In this document: piece by piece, positions 1 to 13,600 of the stretch | How positions within the stretch are numbered: the first letter of the stretch is position 1 | Layout of the letters: every line of letters starts with the position of its first letter | Assembly (NCBI GenBank): GCA_949130485.1 | Contig: OX422194.1 | Location: 7,841,273-7,905,272 of the forward strand | Direction: 5' to 3' | Source of the DNA: Agelas oroides | Lineage: Eukaryota > Porifera > Demospongiae > Agelasida > Agelasidae | DNA: 64,000 nt | Translations under genes and position numbers: made by a program | The notes under the pieces: generated by a model | Databases searched by the model: none | The model's input: only the letters and a program-made list of their open reading frames with translations | Told to the model about the DNA's origin: nothing

Positions 1-663
1 CCCCCCACCCAACTCCTTCAGCTAGAACTTTGGTAGCTAGCTATAGCTAGATGTTTCCTCAAGCTCAGTACATATGTTTACCATCCATGTATCATCATTT
101 TCGGACTACTGATTACATCTCACATCTCTTGCACTTTGTATGGTAACCAAAAGATGATCTGACTATCCCTGCATGGGGACCACCTACTTCGGGGATCCGT
201 TTACATTGTGACAGGACTGGTCTTTTCTCGGTTAGCTGGAGTATCTGAGCTAAAATAACTAACAGGTAGCTGCTGTGTTGTTTCTAGCCTCTCTCATAAC
301 ATTACTAGCTGCAGACTGACAATCTTTCCTACCTTGGCATGTAGCTAGCTAGCAATGGACATCCACATTGTTTCATATTTGATAGTGTAGGCGTGCACTG
401 TTGCCATTTATTACCAAAAGGTGGTATAATTATGAATGAATTTCCTTACAGAGAAATGGGGGCGATTTTCCTTCTGCTGTATATATTTGTTACATTACTA
501 TAGCAACACCAATATCTGTCCCCTGCACAGCAATGTAGATCTTGTACCTACTACTTAGTGATGTCTAATTAGCAATCTTAGGCCCCATCTATGACATCAT
601 GGTAAGAATGAACATGACAGCGTCCATTGTGTATAACTATGTGATGCATGCCATTCTGTCTAG
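1..663. other. Non-coding stretch, no gene seen
   Basis: I see no supported coding exon on either strand. The sequence is AT-rich and contains many copies of the short word GCTAGC/TAGCTA. It may be intron of the plus-strand gene whose exon begins at 664, because that exon opens with a splice acceptor (CTAG then GTTACAATT). Confidence 0.5.
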
Positions 664-1378
664 GTTACAATTATGGAAGCATTCTTTGATCGTGAAACAA
701 AGCGGTTGGAATTTACTGCAGAAAGAACAGTCTTGAGAGCCAATGAAAAGAAGGCCCTCGACAGTGCTCAGATCGACAGAGAAAAGGTAGGACATAAAGT
801 ACCACAGTTTGAGTTTCACCCTAGCTATGATCATCCTGTCTTCTAGTGCATGTGCATGTATTTTAATTACAGCTTTAATTCTACCATGAAACTGAATGTT
901 GCAGCTTTTATTTAGGAGATTAAGGAAAATACTGCCAGGAAAAAACTTGCCAATAGTATTTAGTGAGAATACTTTAAACATGCAGAGTTTTGCCCATGGC
1001 AGCTACCAGTGCTGAGGAAAAGGAATTAGCAAAAGGAGTCAAGCTTCATGCCTGGGGAAGGACACCCAATTCTGACTGCCATCAACCACATTAATTTCTA
1101 ACACTGCCAACAGGCTCAAATAAATTATTTTCATTGTCCAAAATTAACCTTTCCTTGCTAGCACCTCAAGATACGCAAAGAAGGTATAGTAATATATAGC
1201 TACCATTCACTCTGGTACAAGGACCCACTAAATTTTACATTTGCAGGACCTGAAATATCCTGTGATGCCTTTGAAGGTGAGTGTGCTGTAATTACAGGAT
1301 TATGAGAAGTACCTTGCTTTGGAGAAAACTCTGCTGATACAACTAGGCTTGATAGAGGCTGAGACCAAAGAGGAATAA
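664..1378 (+). CDS. 3' exons of an unrecognised coiled-coil gene (partial)
   Basis: Several short plus-strand pieces have exon shape. Positions 664-786 (acceptor CTAG, donor AAAAG|GTAGG, 41 codons, phase 0) encode a strongly helical, charged peptide starting VTIMEAFFDRETKRLEFTAE. Positions 916-955 begin EIKENTARKKLAN. A 22-nt piece may lie at 1162-1183. Positions 1247-1276 encode DLKYPVMPLK and end at a GTGAGT donor. Positions 1298-1378 encode DYEKYLALEKTLLIQLGLIE plus six residues and a TAA stop. The two last exons join in frame. The charged heptad-like composition suggests a coiled coil. I do not recognise the family. The start lies left of the window. The gene converges tail-to-tail on the sacsin-like gene ending at 1651. 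Linking all pieces into one transcript is inference; the 664-786 and 1298-1378 exons are the best supported. Confidence 0.35.
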
Positions 1379-1650
1379 CACTGCTATAGACAGTGTACAA
1401 TGTCACCATCGTATATCACTTATGTTTAATGTCTTTGTACAAGTGGTATCTGTTGGTTATTCTTGTGTATCAAACCAAACATTTTCTATTTTGCATTATC
1501 AAGAAACTATACATATTTGAACAATACAAAACTATAAAGCATTATTTTTAGTTTAAAAACTCAAAAAAAAAAAGAAGAGGTTCCAATTAAGACTACACAA
1601 GTCCTACTATTCACAGTTACTACAAAACTACAATCTAAAGAAACGTGTTT

Positions 1651-4600
1651 CTACTCATTTACAAGTGTTTTCATCATGTCTAAGATGTTTTCAGCATTCT
1701 CTTTCGCTTGTTGTGCATCTTCTGGTGAGTAGTGGTCAGATGGAATCATTGTACTGCCTGGGTATCGGTCTGGAAATCGTGTATCCAAGTAGTAATCTTC
1801 AAGTGGGGTCGTGTATCCAGCAAGACCTTGTGTTGAAGACGGCTCTTTAGCTTGCAGTGCATACGCCAGGGGAGTGAGGTTGTGGGACTTCAAACTCTTC
1901 TTTCCCAGCCCACACTTAGCATACATCCCACCTTTCAGGGCCTTCTCTGCAACCTCATGTGCCATAAAACAGACACTTCCTGAGACCTCTTGGGTGGTAG
2001 ATGTTCGATTTAGAAGTATCATGAGAGCACCAAAGTCAACCTCAGCTTGCTTCACCCACTTTTCTCCTTCTTGTTGGTTAGGTTGCGGCCCAAAGTCTTC
2101 ATCAAATGGGAACTGTGGATCAGTGGGGTCACTGCCACCTCCTCCTCCCCCTCCACCTTCTCTAGCCCTATAGTGATTCTCACTTTCTCTGGAACGGGAG
2201 TGTTGGTAAGCTGTTCGATCCCATTTTCTGAAGTAGGAACTCCACTCTGAAGTGAAAGACCCAAATGGCCTTTGTGAAGGTATGCCATCTGTGGCAGGTT
2301 CATCAGGATCTTCAAGGGGCAAGCCTCGTTCCAGACGTTCAATTTGCTTCTTAAAAAATTTAAAAACTTCTTCAGCAAGAACAGGTTTGTATGGATTTTT
2401 ATCAGGATGCCATTTGAGGTAAAGTCGGCGAATTGCCTTAGTCTTTTCAGTTGAAGGCAGCTTCCAGATCTCTCGCAACTCATTGCAGATTTGCCGCTTT
2501 ATGCTCTTGAGATCAGTCTCTTCCCTTGCTTCTCTTCTAGTCCATCTGTCATCAGTTCCCCCCTCATATGGTACCAATGCTTTGTTCTCTCCCGCATGTT
2601 TTCCAGCCTTTTTACCACGAAGAAATTTATACAGATCCAGTGCACTGACTTTTATGCCTTCTTCATCATCTTCACTTACATAGATCTTATATATCATTTG
2701 AATTCGTACCTCTGCATCTTGACTGTTAGCACCATCTTCTTCCACCACTGGATGGATAATTTGTACAAATACAAAATGATCTTCTCTGTCCTCATAACCA
2801 ACCCATTCTTGAGGGTGGAAGAGGTTGTCAACATCTTGGTCAAGACGGTGATGCCACGATTCTGGTATGGGCTTTCCAAGCCTTGGAGTAATATCTGTTT
2901 CAAACTGGATATCTTCTCTTTCAAATTTGATTCCTCTGTTGTACAATACAAACTTAACCTGCTGTGGTGTTTGTGCCATTAACAGATTTGTAAACAAATT
3001 CGCAAGTATCAAGAAATTTACATACGGTATATCTGTGTTTTGAGTCTTGATTATATAAGTCAAGTGTTCTGCTAATGACTGGCATGCTAATGAACCCATT
3101 AAATCAGGGCCACTCTCAGAAATTTTAGAGTCCAGGTAAAAACACCAGGATGCCTCCTCCTGTTGTAGGTAGAAATCACACTTTACTGACCCTATCAAAG
3201 TATTTGGCTCTCTTATCAGTAGTATGATGTCAGTTTGAAGGTTTTGAACAGCAATAATTCTGATACTCTGCAAGAATTGTGTAATGATGGGTTCAAGACA
3301 ACTGCAAAGTTGCTCATCGCCAGTGACATGTTTGATAGCTGCTAGTATTGCCTGTGGGAAGTTGTGAAGCCTTAATGTGGTCTGGAGGGATGTGGCAACT
3401 GAGAAATTGTCGGCCTCAGTGCAACTTTTTGGCACCACTTGTTTGCAACACTGTGAAAGCCCCTTTGGCCTAATGCTTTCTGGCAGGTAATCACAAAACT
3501 CTTTCTCTAGGCCTTGGTCTTCCCATTGGTTTGGTGTTGAAAGACTTAGTAGGAAAAGCCCAGTATCTTTCAGCTTTAATTTGCAATTTATGTAATTGTA
3601 GCTGTCACAGTAGAGTAGAGATGGTGTATGAATTAGCATTCCTTCTTCACTAAGGAGGTACAGAGGATTCAGGGCAGCTTCAACATCTGCAACTGTGCCC
3701 TTTCTGGACATTTTATGCTCTTTCAACAATGTAAACAGACACTTGATTACTTTTCGAACTACATGTTTGGTGTTCACATCAAGTGGTAGCTGGTCAGAGC
3801 ATTTGAAAGCAGTTTCTAAGGCAATTCGCATGTGACCAAGTTCAAGACTGTTCTTTACTCCAATTCTTTCAAGCACCCCGTGTACAGCAAACAGTTCATC
3901 CGGAATTCGGTGCAAGAATGGAAAGTACCCTTCACCTATACTAGTGCTGAGAACATGTACTGGCCTTGTAAGCACTATACACCCTCTGGACACAATACTG
4001 TGTTCTGTTGTGGCATGAACAGGGATACATGGAAGGTCTTTCAGGAGGCTAATTTCACTGCTAGTTAAGTCATTGACCGTCACTAGAAATTGAAAGTGCC
4101 GAAGCATGATTTGGATTAAATCCTGTGCACCTTCTGGAGGTTTGCACTCAACTGGATAGTTGTCAAACAGCCCAAAATCTGCAAAACGAGTTCTAGCGAT
4201 GGCAGCTATGTTACTTACCACATCAGCAGTTTTGGGCTTTGTGAGCACTTGTAGTTTCTCAAGAAGGTCTGCTTTCCAATGCTGGTGAGGAAGGTGCACG
4301 ACACATTTTACAGCCCAAACAATGTTGCCATGTTCAAATAGTGCTGCTCCTTGTAACTCAGTCATGTGGACAACTTCATTACCTCTTTGGATGGTATTAG
4401 GTGCAGGGTGCACTGGTTGGATCCAACTCAGCTTGTGGAGACTTGCTGTACACACAAATCGAATTTTTGAAACATTCAAGAGAAACATGGAATCATCATA
4501 CCATTCACTGTCTGTTGCTTCTTGTGAGAAGAGGTAATTAACTAGAACTGAAGAGGCCTTTCTAAGATCATCAAGTTTCCCGTCAGCTGTTTCTCTGCAG

Positions 4601-7600
4601 AACAGTTGAAATTCTTGCTTAGTGACAGTTTCTCTTAGTCCAATGGCACGAAAGAATGTCATCCAATTGGGGCATTCTTTCTCATTGCTTGTGAAATATT
4701 TCGGCAGAAAGTGGAAATGCGTGGAGAAGGTCGTAAAGATCTCCTTCTGATGTGTACAGAATCCACTCACACACATGAGCTGCTCACCTTCCCTGCCTAT
4801 GCAAGGGAGAGCCTTCAAAGCACCAATAAACTGACCTGCTAGATACTTCCGCTCATAAGTAATGGACTTGGAGCTAGAATCAAGTATAAACTTGTTTGAG
4901 TCAAAAAGACTGTCCCTGATGTGTTCTAGGTGTTGATATCTCTCTGTTTCGCTCAGCTTGGCAAATGATTGGAAGATGTATTGGATATACAACTTTTCTT
5001 CAGGAATTTTCTCAATCCCCAGAATTTCCAAGTTGGATAGTCCAAGTTTAGCCCATGCACCATGCTCATCTAAAAACACAACATTTTTGCCATGTACCCA
5101 TTTGGAATAGCCACTGATACAAGCATATGTGGGCCAGATGTACACTGTTTTTCCATTAACTGAAGTCAGATTGCCATCTGTTGTAAGAAAAAGAGGAAGA
5201 GCTTTTATGCTACGACATTCATCTTGGTACATTTGAAAATTGACATTCTGCAAATAAGTAATCAGAATAGTGACGTTATCCCTTGTGATCGTTGAGGAGA
5301 GGTCACTTTGTTGGTGGAGGTGGTACAAGTTGGTCAGGACACGTTTGTAATCACTCAGCTGTGGACAGCAATTCTGCACAACATTTTGATGTTCTACTAC
5401 TATATTGGTTGCTAGGAAAGGCATTCCTAGGTGGCGCAGCACTTGATAGACAGCTGAGAAGTCAGGAACAGTTGCCAGTGTGAAATGAATAAAATCAGAA
5501 GATGGTGGGAAGATGGGAAGCAGCAAGTTTGTTGATGAGAACAGCTCGTTACTAGTACTGGGTAGAAAGGCCCAGCACTTCAGTATGTCCTCCAAATGTG
5601 AACAAAAGGTTTCATCACAGGAAAAACAGACCCACAATTCAGTGAGCATGGATTTGGTTATGTGCTCTTCTCCTGCATTATGCACACGTGTAGTTTGCAG
5701 TGAATGTGGAAGTGCCTTGGACAGAATTTCTTGAACTGTTGCATAGCTCCCCAAGTCAACTTCAGGGGAGAGGAAGTAGTTACTGCCATACTTCACATCC
5801 AGAAGTTCTGGATGTAGAAATCTTTCAAAGCTCTTGGGAAAGAGTTGTGAATATTCTGATGAAATCACTTTATTTCTTTCATTAAAGTTTCTAAGTTGAC
5901 CATCTGCAGTGAGAAGGAGTGGATGGCCGAATGGAGGCTTGGGAAATATCTCAGTAACTGATGCTGGACAAGGTAATAGAAGGTACTGGGTGAATATTTT
6001 GAAATCTGCAACTGAGTGAAAAGCAGTCACTTCAACAGCACATGGGAATGTGAGATTGGGACTAACCTGCCCACTGAATTGTGTGTAGTAATCATACACA
6101 GAGGAGGGGGAGGTTTCTGGAATATCACACTCAACAGTATGGAAGTGGTTCTTGATTCTCAGTGGTGCACAGGTTATTTTCATCCCAATACGTTCCAAGA
6201 TAGGCTTTAGTGGTGCATCATCAAAACCAAGCCTCGTTGCCCAGAAGTAAACTTGAGACGACGGACTTTCTGGATTCTTCAGTGGGTGCCACTTTACTGT
6301 ATGTTGTGTATGTTGTACACCTTGTCCTGAGGATATTTGCACTGAAGCTGTTGTAGAGGGTGGTGGCTGAGTTGATTCAATGGTTGAAAGAACATTTGCA
6401 TTGTGGCTAGCTAGCTTTCTGTAGACAGTCTGTGCTAGTTTGAACCACTGTCCTTCAGGAACTGTCTGATCCTGCATGGGCCCTTTAGACCAGTTTGGGA
6501 AGACACTGTAGTAGCACTGTGCACTAGTTTTGAGTGTATTAAGATCTTCGAAGGGTTCTGACTTGATATAATAGCTGCGGGCATGTACCAGAAAATCAGC
6601 ATAGGAGGAAGATATTGCCTTGAGAAGGTTCTCATTCCACCTTGACTTGTCATCAACTTCTCCTGGAACTGTGGATTGCCAGAGGTTTCTGCGAGATGCA
6701 TTAAGAATGAAGTGAGCATTTACATGCACTGGGAGATTGCAACTCACTGGGAGAGGAAGAAAGCAGAAAACATTACCAAAGAATGCCCTGAGGTGTTCTG
6801 GTGATGAGCTGAGAGGTGCAGCAATGCCGTGTTTAGGTTTGACCTGTGAGATATAGTTCCATGTTTGTTGTCTGTCTTCCAAGTCCCCAATGCCTTGTTG
6901 AATGAGCCACTTTTCTGTCTTTTGCTTCTCTCTTTTCTGCAGTGTACCAGGGAAAGTTTCAGTGATAGTCAGAGGGTATCGGACCACACAAGGCTCACTC
7001 CCCTTTCTATTCTTGAAAGCAGCAATCTTCTCATGAAGGTGAGCACGACTTTGCTTGCCTGATTCATCAATACATACCTGAAAACAGTGCTCTGAAACTA
7101 GTGAAGGTATAGATGAATATGAGACTCCTGGTGATGATAATATGACCTGCTTGTTGTCTTCAATAACAAAAAAACGCAGTTCTGTTACATGGTTCAGAAA
7201 AAGTAAAGCATGCTTCATTTTTGGAGCCCAGTAATTAAGGTATCCGTGCATTCTGTCAGCTGTAAGAGCTTCATGTTTGTAACTAGTGCTGTGGTCTACA
7301 ATCTTTGAGGACCACATGAGGTTGTATGTGTGTCTCAGGGGAAAGCGAAACAGGGATCCACCCAGCAGCTCTGGTGGGCAATCTTCGAGTCCATCTTGGA
7401 GATAGGCTGATTTGAGGTCAGGAAAATCCTCCCAAAAACCCCTTTTCAGGCCGTCAAATCTTCTTCCTGGCATTTCTTTGCTGGCCTCAGGAACAAAGCG
7501 ACAGTGAGGATCCATAATGCAGAGAGTCTCTCCACCAGTGATAAAGCTGGGGCAATCTGTGAGGTGGTAGACCACATTGAAACCAATGCCATATTGGCCA

Positions 7601-10600
7601 ATGGTTTCTGCGTCTGTTCGTTTGCTTCCAAGGCCCAGCTGCTGAATCCCCTCTAGATCTTTTTCAGAGAATGTGCTGTCATTCCAAACGAGCAAGGCAG
7701 GACCTTGTAGTTGCTGCCAATCTTCTGAGAGCACACTTTCTTGTCCATGAGTTCTTTTGTCAAGAATGACATACATCTTTGTAGCTTTTGCATCGTCAGC
7801 ATTCTGGAGGAATTCTTTGAGCACAGTGATGTCAAAAGGATACTGTCTAAGAATGTTCTGAATTCTCTGAGTTAGTTCCTCATGCTGGCCAAATGGAACT
7901 CCCTGAAAGTGGAGTTTAGCCTGAGAGGCATACTTCTCCAGCTTCTTGCTTCGAACTGGTTCCACCTTGAGCTGTAGAGCTAGCCTCCTTGGAATGATAT
8001 CATTTACAAATTTATAGTGTTCTTCTGGTTTGCACCAAGGGGCATCATTGAAAGCTAAATCTGAAGATATGTGCATCGCAAAAGAAGTATCTGGGAGCCA
8101 GATCGGCTGAGAACACTCACTGGGCTTGATTTTGTATAGTTGAGCCACTAGTTCACACAGCAGTTTTTGGCAAGCATCGTTGACAGGATGATCATTAAAA
8201 TCTTCTTTCATTTGAGACAGAACTCTCACAATATCCTCTGCAGTAAATTTGTCTTTGATTCCCAGTGATGCAACCAGGCTCTTTCTAAAGGCTAAGCTAG
8301 AAGGGACAGGATAGAGGTAGGGTCCCTCTAGCTTCCATTCTTTAGCAACATCTTGAATTGCAATGAATTTTGTGCCAGTCCACACACATGGAAGACCTTT
8401 CAATTCTTGTAAACCAGGAGGTAATTGTGGTGCTTGTCCTACTGGTGTTTCCTGCTGTATCTGCCCATCAAGAAACTCATACGTTTGTCGGCAAATGCGA
8501 TTGGTCCAGTCAACTAGGTCAGAATTAGGCTGTTGTGAGTTGAACTCAGAGATCAACAGTTTTAGGTGGTTTACAACCTCTTGACAAGATGGTGAATTTC
8601 GTACCTGGAGAATTTCTCGAGTTTTTTGGTTAATATAGCCACACCCACCCTCTTCCAAACTTGCTTCATTCACAATTGCTACTTGAGAGCCAGCTATGTT
8701 GATGTTATTCTCTACAATTTTAAAAGAATATCGGTGTGTGGTTGTTCCCTTTATCATTAGTTGTTCTCCACTGAGAAGTTGATGGCCTTCACCAAACCAC
8801 AGCAAAGGAAAGTCTACAGGCTTCTCCATGACTGGAAGAAATTGAACTGCACTTAAAGCTTTGGCTTCTTGTTTGGCTTGCTTGCCTTTTGAATTGGACT
8901 CAATGCACTCAAGAATTAATTTTACTCGTTTGAGTGCTTTTGTTTTATTAGTAGAATAAAGCTGAGCAATAGTTTCTGCCCGTTCAATCACCATGCTCCA
9001 AGGAATGGTTTCACTAATCATTCCAAGTTCCAACATTGCTGTACGTACCAGATGTCGTTCACTGAACTCTTGAATAGGGAACATACCCTCTGATGAGTCA
9101 TAGAGATTTGCAAACTCAGCTTTAGGATCAATAACCTGACCGCACTTTTTCAATTGACTTCCATCTGGAGTGCAAGGAACGCAAGGGTGTTCAGTGAGAC
9201 ATTCTCCCATGTAGTTTGTTCGTTCTGTTGGATTGTGATCAAGTCCAATAGCATACACTTCAAGCATGCACTGAAGGACTTCATTTCTACTCTGCTGAAT
9301 GTTGGTAAAGTGGGTTGTATTCTTGAAGAAAAACTGTATAAAGTCTTTTTCAGTGATGGTGGAGCTGCTGAGACTGAGGTGGGTGTGGTACTTGCTTGGA
9401 AGGTCAACAAGAGGTAGTCCTAGATGGGTAACAATGGCAAGCACACAGCTGAGAACATCAGGGTCAGTGGATGACTGGCACAGAATGCCAGGTTCCAGGA
9501 ACCTGCTTTCTTGGAGGCTCAACCACTGGTTTGTAGATGCAGAATGGAACAGTCTGCTTGGAGACAACTCCTCACTATAGAGTTTGTGCACAGCATAAAC
9601 CCAGAAATTGTGCTGGGTCAGGTCTCTTTCTAGTGGCCACAAAGAATAGAATGCATACTCCTCGAGCATCCCCTGAGAGTGCATCAGATGGAGTGATACC
9701 AAAAGAGAGTGGTATGCTTTGGGAATCACCTTTTGTATGAGGGACATGTTCCACTGTACTTCAGAATCACTTTTTGATGCTTCATCTGCTGTCCAGATTC
9801 CTCTTCGGTTGTTGATCACAGCAAAGTTGCTGCTCACATGTACAGGGAGTCCAGTCTTTTGTGCCAAGGGTAAGAAACAGAATACTTCTCCTTCTACTTG
9901 CTTAACATTGTAGCAGACACTAGGGTTAGTGGCTTCTAGCAAAGAAGCAACAGATGCAGTGGCTCGCTTGGTATTGATGGAGTCAGTATGGGTGGCTACA
10001 AGCCAGCAGTCTTCATGAGATTGTGAAGATTGTACATCCAGGCACCTCAGCTTCTTGACTTCAGCTAATGCTCCAGAAATGGGCTGTTCCTCCTCCTTGG
10101 TGATTTGTAGCAGGACTGTGGGGGTTATTTCACATTGGTCAATTCGACTGACAGTGATACACTTGATGTGCTGGAGGAAAAGAAAGAGCTTGGAGCTACA
10201 TTCTTTGATGTCGTGAATCAGTTCATTGACTGTTGTTTCAGTGTACAGAGTACCACTTAGCTCACTAGCAGAGGTGCGGAATGGGAACCTGAACATGGTG
10301 CCACTGTAAGCTTCCTTTGGATCAAAATCAAAGAGACCAGTGTATGGAACTAGCTGATTGGATGAAGCAATGAACCTCGAGGCAAATTTGACCTTTTTGC
10401 CTGGCCTTGCAGGGTTTTTAATTTCTTTCTTGAGGTAGCTCAAGGTGGGGTCAAAGATACACAGAGTGTCTTGACTAACAAAAGAGGGAACATCAGTAAT
10501 GTGGTATACAGAACAAAATCCAACTCCAAACTTCCCAATTTTCAGAGCTTTGCTTGCTTTTGTGGCTGCTGCTAGTTTTGTTATGTTAGTAAAGTCATCT

Positions 10601-13600
10601 TGAGAGAAGGTGGCATTGTTATGCACCACCAGTGCAGGTCCGTGGCAGTCTTGCATTCCTGGAAAGAAAAGAGAGTTTGGCTTTACAGTATGTGTGCGAG
10701 CATCGTAGCAAATATTGACCTCAGTAGCCTCAGCATCATCTGCATTTTGCAGTAGTTCTTTCACAATAGTCAGCCCATCTTTGTAGTCTTTGAGAATGTT
10801 CTTTAGTCGCACAGTAAGGGGCTCATACTGACCAACATCCTCAAATGTGTCTTCAGAAATGTCCAAATGCTCACTGAGAGGAGTCACACCTAGATTATGG
10901 GCCATTTGGGGATGAATGTGATGATGTACAAAAGTATATGATTCACTTTCGTCTGTGGATGCTAAGAATCCTTTGAGGAAGTCATTATCAGTGTAGACAA
11001 CTTCACTGGGCTCCATTAGCTGTGCCCATAAGGAGTCTGACTCTACTGGGACGTACAAGATGTCTTTCTCCGATAGACAAGGTTCTTGTGTCCCATCACT
11101 TGTGATCCAGTTGAGAATGCTCATCACAGTTTGCCATGCCTCACTGTCATCAGATCCTGATCCTTTGTCTTTGATCATTGAAAGTACAGACACAATTTGA
11201 GACTGGGTAACTTTGTGTTCCATGCCAAAGGCACTGAAGAGGTCTGAGTATCTGAACAAGTTGTCAGGAAGAATGTAAATGTACGGCTCAAGGTTGTGTC
11301 TGAAGCTGCTGTTCTGGTACATTGCAACAACATCAGGGCTAACAAAAATGTTGTACCTTCTGATCCAGATCCATTCTGGAAATGACTTCAGCCCATGTAG
11401 TTGTTGTGGGTGTTGTTTCTTTGAAGTCTGGAGGTACTTGTAGATCAGGTCAACAATGTGAGTCATTGTGTCAGTAGAGATTTCTTGCTTACAGCGAATT
11501 ACTTCTTTAAAGTGTGCCAAGATATGATTCACAGATATCCCAGCAGCAAAGATGCTTGAAATGCTGGAGGGTAGGGTTGAGTCCAGTAGGTACACCTGCG
11601 AACCAACTACCAGTGATAAAGAGTGAAAGTTGTCAGTAGTTGGAATGAGAACTGAACTGCTGAGGGAAATAAAATGGGATGTAAAGCCCCTCCCTTTCCA
11701 CTCCAAACAGGAAGGGTAGCCTTCGGGAGGTGATGAGCAAACTGGTAGCCAGTTTCGGTCTGTTGCCAAGTTCTTCAGAGTTGTTGAGAAGGGGTAGCTT
11801 TGGGATCTCCACTGGTAGGAGGTAGTGACAATAATGGAAAGTATCGAGGAGTCACACTTACTCAGATACTCAAGGACAGCCTTAGCACGAGACAGTTTTG
11901 TGCTGTCAACTGACTGTGGGTATGTATTTGCTGGAGTGCTGATGGCACAAATGATATACACAATTTCCTGTGGTTTGACAGTTATGCGCAAGCCACAGTT
12001 CCTCAAGTGCTGAAGGTACCTTGTCTTGTCAAATGGCAAAGTGGGAAAAACAGGCTCACCTTTATACAGCTCACACAGTAGCTGAACAGAAGGGTCAAAA
12101 AGTTCATGTGGACACTTTCGGGTTCCTGACTGTGTTTTGAGAAATGGGAGACTTTGAAGTGCAGACAGCAGCTGCTGTTGTTTTCCATAAGGAGCTCTGG
12201 AGACTAGGATCTGGAACATGTCCAGAATTTCTTGCATGAGGTCGTCTAGAAGATGGTCTGGGAAGACTCTTCTCTGAATTAGAGGGAAGAGGTAGTCAAG
12301 GATAAAGTCAAGGTTGCTAGGAAAAGCAACACTGCTACCTAAACACCTGAGAAGTTGTACTTGGTAGTACTCATGAGAGAACATGAGAAGGTTGGGAGGT
12401 AGGTGGGATGCACTGACAACTGTGTTCTCTGGTTCTACAACTGCTTTGCAGAGAAGTGAGGAATGCTCAGCAGTTGCAACTGAGTAGAGACTACCACCAG
12501 AGTTCTGTGCAGTGGCGAAAATTGCAAGATTTTGAAGAGTGGACAACTGCCATTGATTTAGAGGAGAGGTTGACCCTGATGAAATCAACTCACAAAGGCT
12601 GCGTGCTTCCTCTGATGTCATTGACACCATCCGCAGCTGAAAAGTGGAAGTGGAAAGTGCAATTGCATCCAGGATACCAGTTGCATTGAACTGCTTCAGA
12701 CATGAGGTGAGTTGATGGTGTTTGAGGTAGAGAAAATCTGCTACCTTGACATACCTGACTTGTAACTTATCAAGGGCTGCTGCAAGTGATGGAGAGCAGG
12801 AAGTAAATTGTGGTATATACACCACTGCTGAGTTTGCACTGAGACGAGTGACATGAAAGTCCACACCATACTGCCGGCTACTCTGGCTGATGGGAAGTAT
12901 CAAGTTACCAGCAAAAGGCTTGAGAGATTTGCTTCGCACCCACTCCCAAAACTTCTGGAACCAATCAGAGGGGAAGCAATGATCTGGTAGAGAAACTATC
13001 TGCTGGTGTCTCCACTCTGGAGGCATGGATGTGGGGATGAGCTCTGCTATCTTTTCAACAGTTAACTTCTTCAGCTGTGTGACTTGTTGGTCAGCCATCC
13101 CACTCAGACTCTTTGAAAGGTCAACATCATTGGGTAAATCAACCAATATGTTGTCCAAATTTGGAAGCAGATAGCGAGGGCACTCTTCAGTGCAAAGGTA
13201 ACAACAGTGTTGGGAATACCGAGAAAAACTTTGAAAAGCAGTGAAGGTATGATTTGCAACTGGAAGGAGGGCTAGACCAGGAAGCTCACTATACTGCTCG
13301 TCAGATAGACAATATCTGAGTATCTCCAACTTTCCTATCTCATCAATATAGTAGTAGCTCTGCGGGTTGCTTTTTAGCTGTGTGCGTACAAATCTAGGTG
13401 ACACTTCTGAAACTGCTTTTCTAGAATGACGCAAGGCACTCCAGATTCTGACAGGAACGTCGACTAGCTTAATCCCACTTTGAGAGAGGGCATTACAGAC
13501 AACAGATGCAACTTTGCTTCCTTTTGGGATGAATGAACCCTCACCTATTGCGATCCACTCTCCTACTACTCGCAATGCTTCTGTTCGTTCTGTCCAAACC

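Noticed and set aside
1651-2080. HEPN domain as an active RNase
   Set aside because: I do not see the RxxxxxH catalytic motif typical of HEPN nucleases; sacsin-type HEPN is a nucleotide-binding domain.
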